In this document: piece after piece, positions 29,576 to 37,098 of the stretch | Layout of the letters: each line of letters opens with the position of its first letter | How positions within the stretch are numbered: the stretch's first letter is position 1 | Virus record (IMG/VR): IMGVR_UViG_3300022074_000144 | Location: 1-37,098 of that record | DNA: 37,098 nucleotides | Direction: 5' to 3' (one strand) | From: a virus | The notes under the pieces: model-generated | Told to the model about the DNA's origin: nothing | The model's database searches: none | The model's input: only the letters and a program-made list of their open reading frames with translations | Program-made: the position numbers and the translations under genes

Positions 29576-30802
29576 TTACATTGCTGTAATAGTACAGAAT
29601 GCAGTTGGACGATAAATTGCAAATCCTAATCTCATTGTCAATCTGATTGCCAATTGATTCTTTGCAAAGAAATCGCTGTGACTGTCGGAAACAGCTAAGT
29701 CAACGCCTTCTCTCATTATTACTTGAGCAGCATCGCCTCCGCCGAATTTACCGACTAACATTGTTCCTTCAGCAATTACTGTTGAAGGTACTACGTTTAA
29801 TCCCCAAAGTTTTGGAGCAACAGCTTCACCGAATCCACCAGCAACGACAAACAATGGGTTTCTAGAACCGCTTGTTTCTACAGAACTTTCTTCTGTAACA
29901 AGGTCGTACCAGTCAGATGGGTGCATAATTATTGCGTCTGGTTCTACGAAAGCATCTTTTCTGATTTCAGTGATTGCTTGATAGACCTGACCGATTTTCC
30001 TTAACTTACCTGAATATGAACCAAATGCAAAGGTGTTAATACCTGATTTGTTCAATATACCAGTTAAGTTAGGAGCACTTCCTGAACCGTTGATTAATTG
30101 GTTATCCAAGTTCAACTTCATCATTGTTGATAAACGTGAGTTGACATATCCTTGAATACCAGCAACATCAGCTAACAACTCGTCAGTTACAGGCAAGAAA
30201 GTAGCCATCTTTCTGATGGATTCTGTTCTTTCTGTAAATGCTAAAGCACCTTCATTAGATGAACTAATGTCAGTAGACTCAGCAACTGCACCAGCGTTGT
30301 TGGTGAATGTTGTTTCTTCAAGATATACGTAAGCATTTTGGTTTGTTTGAATTTGGTCAAATAATCCAATAACGCTATCAGGATTTCTTAAAGCGGTCTC
30401 CAATATACCAGGAGCTCTTAGGCTCTCTGGTGCATAACCAGTTGTATTTAATGTTGTTTTAAATTCAACATTTGAATCTACACCTTTAACACCATTCTCA
30501 TTATATGCATTATAAGCTTTTGTTTCTGTGAACATTTCACCAATTGATTTTGGTGAGTTTACTTTTTCTGCATTAGGAATAGCATTTACAGGTGCTGATT
30601 CGACTTCCATAGCCTTTTCGTTGTTAACTTTTGCTTCTTCAATTTTTAAATCATCAACAAGTCCTGCAAGTTCTGTGTTGTAACCTTTGATTTTCTCTTT
30701 GGCTTCAGCAGTGTACTTGCCGTCTTCTTGTGACTCAAAAGCAGCTTTAAGTTCTTCACGAGAATTAGCTATTTGGTCTTTGAGTTCTTTAATTTTACTC
30801 AT
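29576..30802 (-). CDS. Major capsid protein, HK97 fold (408 aa)
   Basis: Residues 1-~100 are a helical, charged delta-domain-like segment (SKIKELKDQIANSREELKAA, YTAEAKEKIKGYNTELAGLV), likely removed by the prohead protease. The HK97-fold core follows: GLFDQIQTNQNAYVYLEETT, IRKMATFLPVTDELLADVAG, YVNSRLSTMMKLNLDNQLIN, then the phage-capsid pattern NLTGILN, DAIIMHPSDWYDL, NPLFVVAGGF, GLNVVPSTVI and IRLTMRLGFAIYRPTAFCTI. It follows a protease gene and a good ribosome site (ACAGGAGA). The protein forms the icosahedral shell. Confidence 0.95.
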   Translation of the reverse strand: MSKIKELKDQIANSREELKAAFESQEDGKYTAEAKEKIKGYNTELAGLVDDLKIEEAKVNNEKAMEVESAPVNAIPNAEKVNSPKSIGEMFTETKAYNAYNENGVKGVDSNVEFKTTLNTTGYAPESLRAPGILETALRNPDSVIGLFDQIQTNQNAYVYLEETTFTNNAGAVAESTDISSSNEGALAFTERTESIRKMATFLPVTDELLADVAGIQGYVNSRLSTMMKLNLDNQLINGSGSAPNLTGILNKSGINTFAFGSYSGKLRKIGQVYQAITEIRKDAFVEPDAIIMHPSDWYDLVTEESSVETSGSRNPLFVVAGGFGEAVAPKLWGLNVVPSTVIAEGTMLVGKFGGGDAAQVIMREGVDLAVSDSHSDFFAKNQLAIRLTMRLGFAIYRPTAFCTITAM

Positions 30803-30810
30803 TAACTTAA

Positions 30811-30834
30811 TCTCCTGTGATTATATTATTCTTC
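30811..30834 (-). repeat. Shared stop/ribosome-site junction element before the capsid gene
   Basis: Same GAAGAATAAT ... CACAGGAGA arrangement as before the 21-aa and major tail genes, with five extra bases between the protease stop and the ribosome site. Confidence 0.5.
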
Positions 30835-32427
30835 GATTAAGTCAGCTTCCAAGGACTCAGCAATTAATGCTTGTCCTTCAGCCCAGAGTGTATCAGATTC
30901 TTCGTCGATTTGAACTTCAGCTTCACCTTCTGCTACTTCTTCTGATTCACCAACAGGTACAGCGTCGGTCTCTGGTTCAACAGATTCCTCTTCTTCCTGT
31001 GTTTCCTCTTCTTCAGTAACTTCAGGTTCTATGACTTCAACTTCCTCAGTAGATTCTACTACTGCTTCAGCTTCATCATTTGCATCAACTTCTTCCACAG
31101 ATTCCTCTTCAACAGATTCTTCTGCTTCTTCGACGGCTTCCTCTAATACTTCTTCATTATCATTTCCGAATTCAGTTATGAATTCATCAACTTCTGCCCA
31201 AGCTTCCGTTAAGTCTTCTTGAACAGAGCGTAATGCTTCTGTAGCCTTCATACCTAGTTTCCTCCCGTCCTTAGCACGTAACATCGCAATGGCGTTAGCG
31301 CGTGCCATCAAGTTATTAAATGCAGCAAGCACATCTTTAACTTGTTGTGAAAAAGAAACCTTATCTTGAGTCTCTTCTTCAACACTTTCATCTACTTTGT
31401 AATATGATTTACCTTCAACTTCAATAATGTTAATTGTCTTGCCAGAAGTTTCTGCTTCAGCTAAAGCTTTAGCAGGGTCTTCATAAATATTTTGTAATGC
31501 CTTTTCAGGTTCGGGGTCAAGTAATTGGTCTCTGATATCATTAATATCTTTTGCCAGTTCTTTTACTTTACTTACCCACCAACTTGGAAGTTCAGCATTT
31601 TCATCTTTTGGTAGATTCTTTAAAATATCTTTCATGTCTTCAGCGATAGTTCCTAATGCCTGCATGACAGTGTGTTGTGGTGTATGACCTTTTGGCTTAT
31701 CACCATTCCCTACTGCTTCTTCATATTCATCATGAGTCTTGCATGGCATAAAAACATCTTTTTCATTTACTTTGTGAGTATGAACACCAACTGCACATGA
31801 AAGTTTTTTAGACCTTTCCATTGCTTCACCAGGATTATCAAAGACATCCTTGTCTAAAGCAACCTTTACATCATCAGCTGGTTCCAAAGATTCATTTGTT
31901 AAATTATCTTTTTCTCCAGATTCCTTTACAAAAGCTTCTACTAAATCATTATTAGATTTAATTGCCATTGTATATGTTTCTTGATTAGCTCCAACTAATA
32001 CTGGGCTAACTTCGAATACAGTTAAGCTCTTAAGATATCGAGCATCTATTTGCTCGTCATTACCTCTTTCTTTGAACTTACCGTGTTCAGCATCGTTAAC
32101 TCTATATCCAAAAGACCATTGTTGTAACTCACCCATGTTCTTCACAAGTTTGTAAGCTTCTTGTCCTGAATCTGTATCCATAAAAAATTCACCAACAAAT
32201 GTAGCTTTATCGCCATCTTCTTTGATAAATCCTTTTCCTATAGGCATATCCCATTTATGAGCCCAAACCATAGGAACCATTCCTGAATCCCATTTTGATT
32301 TGATTGCACCAGGTACGACAACATCGCCGTCTGAATCTAGATTATTGAATACAGAAAAAACTGCTGATACTTTTCCTTCAGATTCTTCATCAACCTGAAA
32401 GTCTATATTTTTAATTTCTTCTTGCAT
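30826..32427 (-). CDS. Prohead serine protease with long acidic C-terminal extension (533 aa)
   Basis: Residues 1-~160 match HK97-type (S78) prohead proteases: VFNNLDSDGDVVVPGAIK, H57 in MVWAHKWDMPIGKG, S105 in LQQWSFGYRV, and E139 in LTVFEVSPVLVGANQ as the probable third triad residue. Beyond, a Cys/His-bearing segment (about residues 208-232: SCAVGVHTHKVNEKDVFMPC then KTH) has an unclear role. A helical part (IAMLRAKDGRKLGMKATEAL) and a ~110-residue extremely Glu-rich end (EEAVEEAEESVEEESVEEVD ...) complete the chain. A typical enzyme of this family is ~200 aa, so the extension of ~370 residues likely doubles as scaffold or core protein. It begins after AGGAG following the portal gene. Confidence 0.9.
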   Translation of the reverse strand: MQEEIKNIDFQVDEESEGKVSAVFSVFNNLDSDGDVVVPGAIKSKWDSGMVPMVWAHKWDMPIGKGFIKEDGDKATFVGEFFMDTDSGQEAYKLVKNMGELQQWSFGYRVNDAEHGKFKERGNDEQIDARYLKSLTVFEVSPVLVGANQETYTMAIKSNNDLVEAFVKESGEKDNLTNESLEPADDVKVALDKDVFDNPGEAMERSKKLSCAVGVHTHKVNEKDVFMPCKTHDEYEEAVGNGDKPKGHTPQHTVMQALGTIAEDMKDILKNLPKDENAELPSWWVSKVKELAKDINDIRDQLLDPEPEKALQNIYEDPAKALAEAETSGKTINIIEVEGKSYYKVDESVEEETQDKVSFSQQVKDVLAAFNNLMARANAIAMLRAKDGRKLGMKATEALRSVQEDLTEAWAEVDEFITEFGNDNEEVLEEAVEEAEESVEEESVEEVDANDEAEAVVESTEEVEVIEPEVTEEEETQEEEESVEPETDAVPVGESEEVAEGEAEVQIDEESDTLWAEGQALIAESLEADLIEE

Positions 32428-32471
32428 GCTAAATAAAACTCCTATTGTAATTACAGTTTTATATATTTATA

Positions 32472-35096
32472 TTAAACAGAAGGTGTTGAATTTAGTGTCT
32501 TTTCTTTTGTAATATCTTTTATAACAGTTAACTTTGAAATTGGTTGTGTTACTTGCCTGTCAGTCTTTTTATGTTTTCCGTTTTCTAATATTGCCCATAC
32601 AACCATCGTTGCTGTTTTATCTTGTCCATTTATAGAAGTAACTACTCCGTGAACAGTAGAAGGTGGGTCGGGGTCCTTATTGATTGACCAACTAACAGAT
32701 TGCCCAACTCTAACACTTGATGCTTTCTCCCCATCCTTTTTAGATGAGAGTGGGTGAGAAGAAGGAAGCAAGTCTTGGTCATAAGGCTTTCTCTTAAATC
32801 TACCAGTCCTCAATGCGTGAAGGAACCCGTTAACTCTGGCTACTCCCCACTGTTCAGGTCCTGAAACATTTCCACGAACTGAACCAGGGTTTGTACGATA
32901 AGCACCTACACCTCTACGAAACACAGCTATTAAAGTTCTTAAGTTAGCCCTATGCTTAGGATTTTTTTCATTGTGTTCCTTAACCTTATTAGTTAATATT
33001 TTTCTGACATTAGCAGAAACCTTTTGTGAAAATATATCATCTAGTATTTCACTTTGTAATTCTAAACTTTTCTTTCTTCTTTCTCTAACAAGTTTTTTTC
33101 TTTCAGTAATAATTTTTTTCATAGCAGGAACACCAATGTTAGATACACCGCCCCACTTTATATTTGCTATAGTTCCATTTAATCTTGTATTACCTTGATG
33201 TCTTCCCATGTATCGTTCTCTTCTACGAACCCAATTCAAAACTGATTCACTTCTATCCCCAGCTTTGTATTTAGCCCAATTTCTATAAGCATCATTACCT
33301 GTAAAAGAAGTTGGTGGATTACCACCATTACCAGCTAATCTCCATATCTCTGGCCAGTTTTCTTTTAAATCTTTTGCATAACTAAATGGAAACTCTTTAT
33401 ATTTAGAATTAGATATTACAACTTTTTTATCTTCACCTGGACTTGGAAAATTAGTCCTATCTTTTTTAGGCTTTTCTTTCTTTTCACTTCTCCAAGAATC
33501 AGAATCTATTTCTTCTAAAACTTCAGCTTCTTCAGTGGATACTTTAATATTTTCTATATCATCATTTTTCTTCATGTTACTTAAAAAGGTTTCAGCTTCT
33601 TTTCTAGTTTTAAAACATTTAACAACTTCATTATCTTTGTGAGTAATTACACAATAAGAACCATTAGGCATTTGAGCAATATACTTTTCTTCTTCTAACC
33701 TTTGAGGTGATTCAACTATTTGTTGTCTTGTTGATTCTGGAACTGCAGCAACAGTTCCTAATAAACTTTTACCTTCATCATCTGGAGAAAATCTATCTCT
33801 TTCCAATAATGGTTGACCATCTGTATTAATCTGTACAGTATTTAATGGTCTTAGGTATATTTCATGTCTTTCGTCAGCATCCAGACCTACTACCTTTCTA
33901 GCTTCGCCGATTGTTATCCAACCGCCTTGTACACCCGTATTAACTCTTTTATACAAATCATCCATATCTTCTGATAAGGCTCTTACATTTGGTATATCAA
34001 ATTCACAAATAGAACCATCATTACTAAAGTCTGGTTCAAGTAATTGATGTGTAAGTTCTGAAGCAACCATTTTCCATAGTGGTATAAGTTTTTGTTCTGT
34101 AAAAAATTCTCTTAACTCTCTTGTATTATTGTAAGTTGCTGAATCTAAACCAGCACCTAGTCCTGCTAATATTGCAGGTACACCTAGTACTGCTGATATT
34201 CTTTCTTCAGGAAGTCTTCTTAATTCTTGAAGTTTCATTTGGTCTGGAGAAAAAGAAACTATATCAACATTCATAGAACCAGATAGAACCATAGGGGCTC
34301 CTCTGTTTTGTCCACCAAACTTTTGTTTGTATGATTCAGATATTGCTTCTGCTTCTTCTCTAGTAGGACCACCTAATGAATCATTTCTAGGAGACAGTAC
34401 AACTCCAGGTACGGCCATATTGTGTAATAGAGCAGCGGACCATTGTCCTGCAGCCTCGTCTCCCAGAATCTCTCTAAGTACTCCTTTAAGAGGCGCATGA
34501 CCTCTCCTATGGTCATTAGGGTCGATTCCTTGTCGGATATGTACTACATCTTCAACAGGTAATTTTAAATTCTCTCCACCTTTACCCTGTTGATAATATT
34601 CATAATGAGTTATCAATTGTTCAGAGTTTCCTCTAACTTCAACAAGGCTTGGCATTATAGGAACTAATTGGACTACTTTTCCATTTGCATTTCTATTCTT
34701 AAAAAGAAAAGCATCTCCAACTGTATTGATTGCTAAAACTATATAGTGAGATAAAAGTCCAGCTGACATAAAAGGATTTGGTCTTTTGTATAAACTTTCT
34801 ACTGGATGATTATTTACGAGGTCTCTGTTTCCAAAAGAATCAGTTTTACTTACTTGAAGTAATGGTTCTGAAAATGCTGTTGATAAAACATTTAAGCAAG
34901 CTATTACAGCTGAATTAGCTGAACCATCTCCAATCTCTCGAAGTTTATCAGACTCCCAGAAACCAGCAGATGTGTTGTATCCGTATACAGATAAGTCAGC
35001 ACCATAAGTTTGGTTATAACTAGCTGTACTTTTACTTTCAACATCTCTACCTGCTAGAGCATCAAAAGCTTTTTGAAATCTATTTCTTTCTGCCAT
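32472..35096 (-). CDS. Portal protein, HK97-like, with long C-terminal extension (874 aa)
   Basis: Residues ~1-425 match the HK97 portal family: SAVIACLNVLSTAFSEPLLQ, HPVESLYKRPNPFMSAGLLS, HIRQGIDPNDHRRGHAPLKG, RISAVLGVPAILAGLG and DSATYNNTRELREFFTEQKL. About 450 further residues are unusual: a small module at ~476-510 (MPNGSYCVITHKDNEVVKCF), an Arg-rich middle (~620-700: WAKYKAGDRSESVLNWVRRR), a Gly/Arg stretch with WGVARVNGFLHALRTGRFKR, and a Tudor/HVA1-like ending at ~790-865 (SSVRVGQSVSWSINKD, VHGVVTSING, TMVVWAIL). Such tails on portals are known in marine phages only loosely to me. They could reach inside the head or bind scaffold. The gene begins three bases after the terminase stop. 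Confidence 0.9.
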   Translation of the reverse strand: MAERNRFQKAFDALAGRDVESKSTASYNQTYGADLSVYGYNTSAGFWESDKLREIGDGSANSAVIACLNVLSTAFSEPLLQVSKTDSFGNRDLVNNHPVESLYKRPNPFMSAGLLSHYIVLAINTVGDAFLFKNRNANGKVVQLVPIMPSLVEVRGNSEQLITHYEYYQQGKGGENLKLPVEDVVHIRQGIDPNDHRRGHAPLKGVLREILGDEAAGQWSAALLHNMAVPGVVLSPRNDSLGGPTREEAEAISESYKQKFGGQNRGAPMVLSGSMNVDIVSFSPDQMKLQELRRLPEERISAVLGVPAILAGLGAGLDSATYNNTRELREFFTEQKLIPLWKMVASELTHQLLEPDFSNDGSICEFDIPNVRALSEDMDDLYKRVNTGVQGGWITIGEARKVVGLDADERHEIYLRPLNTVQINTDGQPLLERDRFSPDDEGKSLLGTVAAVPESTRQQIVESPQRLEEEKYIAQMPNGSYCVITHKDNEVVKCFKTRKEAETFLSNMKKNDDIENIKVSTEEAEVLEEIDSDSWRSEKKEKPKKDRTNFPSPGEDKKVVISNSKYKEFPFSYAKDLKENWPEIWRLAGNGGNPPTSFTGNDAYRNWAKYKAGDRSESVLNWVRRRERYMGRHQGNTRLNGTIANIKWGGVSNIGVPAMKKIITERKKLVRERRKKSLELQSEILDDIFSQKVSANVRKILTNKVKEHNEKNPKHRANLRTLIAVFRRGVGAYRTNPGSVRGNVSGPEQWGVARVNGFLHALRTGRFKRKPYDQDLLPSSHPLSSKKDGEKASSVRVGQSVSWSINKDPDPPSTVHGVVTSINGQDKTATMVVWAILENGKHKKTDRQVTQPISKLTVIKDITKEKTLNSTPSV

Positions 35097-35099
35097 TAA

Positions 35100-36314
35100 T
35101 TAATATGCTTCCCACACAACTCTCTTGTGCATTTCTTGAGCTCCAAGTGCAAGTGCGTCTACCATGTCATCATGCGAACCTAGTGGAAATGCAAGGAGCT
35201 CACGCTCTAGGTTCGGTAGCCATGGTGCTTCCGCTTTCATAAGTACATTTCCGCTCTCCATCCTAGCTGATAATGGTAAAGCTTTGGTTATTTTATCTTT
35301 ATCTGCTTTCATTTCTTGCACACGATAACCTTCTCTTGAAAGCATTTGTGAAACAGTTTTAGATAATCCAACATTTTCTATACAAACATGAGTCCAATTA
35401 TATCTTTGATACATGTTTTTAATTTCAGGAAATACATCAGGGCCTTCAACCTTTACTTGTTTTACATCATTAACAAATAAAGTTCCATCACTATGTTTTG
35501 CAAAATCTACTATTGCTGTGTAGTCAGAACTAGTAGCAGTAGTAACTGCAATATCTGCTGCACCAAAATGTGTTAGTTCAAGTGGGTCCCATGTTCCACC
35601 ACCACCTGACCACAAACCATTTTCTGTTTTTTCATAGTACGATAACCAATGAGGTTTAAAAAGAGATTGTCCATCTTCTACAAACTCTGCTAGATATTCT
35701 TGTGTGTAAATAATTGAACCCACTTCTTTCTTAGCAACTTCTACTTCATCAGGGTCTATTGCAGGATTGTCAGTCGTAGCAAATCTAAATGTTTCCCAAT
35801 TGTCATCATCTTCAGCCATTTTCCATAAATCATAAAACCAGTTATTCATTCCCATAGGAGTGCTAATAAATAAAGCTCCACCTTTTCTTTCAGTAAGAGT
35901 AGGTCTTAAAACTTCTCTCCATACTTCAGGTTTAACAAAAGCTGCTTCATCCATTACTAAGAAGTCCAAACCTTCACCTCTTAATCTTTGTGGATTGTCT
36001 GCAGACTTGGCAGCAATATATCCACCATTCTCAAATTGAACTTCCATATTTGCTAAAGAAACTTTTGGTCTTATCTCTTGAGGGAAAGACATAGCAGCTG
36101 ATTCAATAGCCCTCCAACCAACTCTAGCTATTGAAAATGTAGGAGCAACCCACCAAGCTCTCTTGCCTTCTAATGCAGCTTGAATACAAAGTTGAACTCC
36201 TAATCTTGTTTTACCAAACCTTCTTCCTGCACAAAGTACTTTCCATCTTGATTCTGAATTAGCTACTTCTTCTTGCGCTGGATGTAATAAAGGAAGCTTG
36301 GCAGAATATTTCAT
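35100..36314 (-). CDS. terL: Terminase large subunit (404 aa)
   Basis: DNA-packaging motor. ATPase residues: Walker A GRRFGKT (30-36), Walker B FLVMDE (D122/E123), and the coupling-type motif ISTPMG (150-155). The C-terminal RNase-H-like nuclease shows D254 in FGAADIAVTTATSSDYTAI and D382/D383/D386 in HDDMVDALALGAQ near the end. All expected motifs are present. It overlaps the upstream nuclease-like gene as ATGA. No classical small terminase is seen in the window, so its partner is unidentified. It is compact (404 aa) and looks complete. Confidence 0.95.
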   Translation of the reverse strand: MKYSAKLPLLHPAQEEVANSESRWKVLCAGRRFGKTRLGVQLCIQAALEGKRAWWVAPTFSIARVGWRAIESAAMSFPQEIRPKVSLANMEVQFENGGYIAAKSADNPQRLRGEGLDFLVMDEAAFVKPEVWREVLRPTLTERKGGALFISTPMGMNNWFYDLWKMAEDDDNWETFRFATTDNPAIDPDEVEVAKKEVGSIIYTQEYLAEFVEDGQSLFKPHWLSYYEKTENGLWSGGGGTWDPLELTHFGAADIAVTTATSSDYTAIVDFAKHSDGTLFVNDVKQVKVEGPDVFPEIKNMYQRYNWTHVCIENVGLSKTVSQMLSREGYRVQEMKADKDKITKALPLSARMESGNVLMKAEAPWLPNLERELLAFPLGSHDDMVDALALGAQEMHKRVVWEAY

Positions 36315-36805
36315 TCCCCTTCGTAATCATCCCAAGTTTCAAGTAATGCAAAAACAGTTTCTTCCAACTTATCTAATTCCATTACAACCATTCCATCTGA
36401 TGTGCCATCAGGCATTGCTACAAAAAGAAAAGGTTTATTGTTTCCTATGGCAGAATTATTTTCATCTGATTGTTGTTTAGCTGCTTTAAATTTTGTCCAT
36501 AAAGATTGAACTTGTTTACCTGCTTTTACTTCTACACGAACATGACCTAACCAACTCTCCTCATGTCCCATCATTGAACGAAATTTAGTATTAGGTATCT
36601 TAAGTTTTTTTCTAGCAAGGTTTTGTTTTCTTCTACCTTTGTTCCTATTACGCCTTGCTCTCTGTGCGGCTTCACTTTTAGCAGGGTCATCTGGGTTGTA
36701 TCTCTTTTGTCCCATAGCTACATTAAACCCTGGGCCTTTTTCTCTAAGCTTCCTTGATTTATATTCCGAATAAGTTTCATCATCTCGCATGTCGAATCCT
36801 GACAT
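36311..36805 (-). CDS. PD-(D/E)XK / Holliday-junction-resolvase-like nuclease (164 aa)
   Basis: The start is ATG at 36805, one base after the upstream stop and behind AGGTGG; an ATG at 36841 has no ribosome site. From that start: NKGRRKQNLARKKLKIPNTK (55-74) resembles the N-terminal motif of phage resolvase-like nucleases, HEESWLGH (81-88) and RVEVKAG (90-96, E92/K94) fit the E-x-K core, SLWTKFKAAKQQSD (101-114) follows, and KPFLFVAMPDGT ... MVVMELDKLEE complete the usual C-terminal pattern. It is highly basic overall. The family call is by pattern. The expected acidic residue before E-x-K is uncertain. Its place beside terL, where terS often sits, could mean a DNA-processing role in packaging. 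Confidence 0.6.
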   Translation of the reverse strand: MSGFDMRDDETYSEYKSRKLREKGPGFNVAMGQKRYNPDDPAKSEAAQRARRNRNKGRRKQNLARKKLKIPNTKFRSMMGHEESWLGHVRVEVKAGKQVQSLWTKFKAAKQQSDENNSAIGNNKPFLFVAMPDGTSDGMVVMELDKLEETVFALLETWDDYEGE

Positions 36806-36806
36806 C

Positions 36807-37052
36807 CTACCACCTGTACTTTCTTTTCTTAGCCTTCTCATATTTTTGATATGAGGTTGTTGTTAAATTACTTGGGTCTTTTTCCCATTCTACATCAATT
36901 GGTGTTTCAAACATTACGTTCCTAGAAATTTGTCTTTGTGTAGGACTAGAACATTTAGGACAATTTATTTTAGGTTCTTCTTTAATTCCATATGTAACTT
37001 CAAAAAGAAATTCACAAATATCTTTAATGCATTTATGTTCATATCTAGGCAT
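36807..37052 (-). CDS. FmdB-like zinc-ribbon protein (81 aa)
   Basis: MPRYEHKCIKDICEFLFE and KINCPKCSSPTQRQISRNVM give the FmdB-family layout (M-P-x-Y-E-x-x-C ... E ... CPKC). Cys8, Cys13, Cys31 and Cys34 would bind one Zn; the first knuckle is C-x4-C rather than the common CxxC. A basic, Tyr/Lys-rich tail follows (SYQKYEKAKKRKYRW). Proteins like this are frequent in marine and actinobacterial phages, often near terminase genes, with no settled function; transcription control is one idea. The stop lies directly before the nuclease-like gene. Confidence 0.8.
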   Translation of the reverse strand: MPRYEHKCIKDICEFLFEVTYGIKEEPKINCPKCSSPTQRQISRNVMFETPIDVEWEKDPSNLTTTSYQKYEKAKKRKYRW

Positions 37053-37098
37053 GGGGTAAGTATAGTAGTTATTTTGAATACGGCTATCCTATGGACAG
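37053..37098. other. Right-edge leader, no supportable gene
   Basis: 46 bases upstream of the zinc-ribbon start. Two minus-strand frames hit TAG within the first 15 bases, so an upstream gene may end here, but too little is present to say. TATACT near the start resembles a -10 box without a fitting -35. Confidence 0.3.

Noticed and set aside
29335-29622. 95-aa version of the acidic protein after the capsid gene
   Set aside because: The first 36 codons cross the hairpin and the capsid end. The ATG at 29514 has a strong ribosome site.
32446-32455. Perfect palindrome TGTAATTACA between portal and protease genes
   Set aside because: Ten bases in A+T-rich DNA can occur by chance. No promoter boxes or second copy were seen, so an operator call is not supportable.
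36806-36841. Longer start of the nuclease-like gene
   Set aside because: It overlaps the zinc-ribbon gene by 35 bases with no ribosome site. ATG at 36805 follows AGGTGG.
37053-37075. Possible promoter with TATACT before the zinc-ribbon gene
   Set aside because: No -35-like hexamer at suitable spacing, and the edge of the window prevents further checking.

Overview
The window is a contiguous block of late (virion) genes from a tailed double-stranded DNA phage with an HK97-type head and, by gene content and order, a long non-contractile tail (siphovirus). Every supported gene lies on the minus strand, so the transcript runs from right (37 kb) to left (1). The DNA is A+T-rich by eye. The tail-fibre modules resemble those I know from marine phages (GSGVTVDG anchor repeats, Gly-rich tip protein, a cupredoxin-like domain with CSSHSGMGG). 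The most likely source is therefore a marine, probably metagenomic, phage. The host cannot be assigned from this window. No replication, integration, holin, tRNA or CRISPR features were found, and no obvious small terminase.

Packaging and head (37.1-27.9 kb): zinc-ribbon protein, PD-(D/E)XK-like nuclease, large terminase, a portal with a long C-terminal extension, a prohead protease with a long acidic tail, and the HK97-fold major capsid protein followed by a hairpin. Then come three small genes (59 aa, a 21-aa Lys-rich peptide, 86 aa) and the head-tail connector and stopper. Neck and tail shaft (27.9-17.1 kb): an unusual 1243-aa neck protein, tail terminator, 102-aa acidic protein, major tail protein, tail assembly chaperones G and G-T joined by a -1 frameshift at CCCAAAA, and a 1624-aa tape measure.

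Tail tip (17.1-10.1 kb): a Dit-like protein, then a hub encoded as two polypeptides. A LamG-like domain is divided between them, and a GH24-type lysozyme sits in the break. The second polypeptide ends in fibronectin-type and beta-repeat regions and a Peptidase_S74 self-cleaving chaperone that carries a four-cysteine insert. Fibres and receptor-binding proteins (10.1 kb to the left edge): a 384-aa and an 1866-aa repeat-rich fibre, then a cassette of small proteins that pair shared N-terminal anchor motifs with different C-terminal heads. The cassette ends in a Gly-rich protein that runs off the left edge.

The genes are packed almost without gaps. Nine junctions are the same TAATG stop/start overlap, which points to translational coupling. 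No stretch above 300 bases lacks a gene. Assignments come from reading motifs without database searches. The strongest second-look items are the split LamG/lysozyme hub, the cupredoxin site in the 1866-aa fibre, the over-sized neck protein, the CCCAAAA frameshift and the untracked 21-aa and 34-aa genes.
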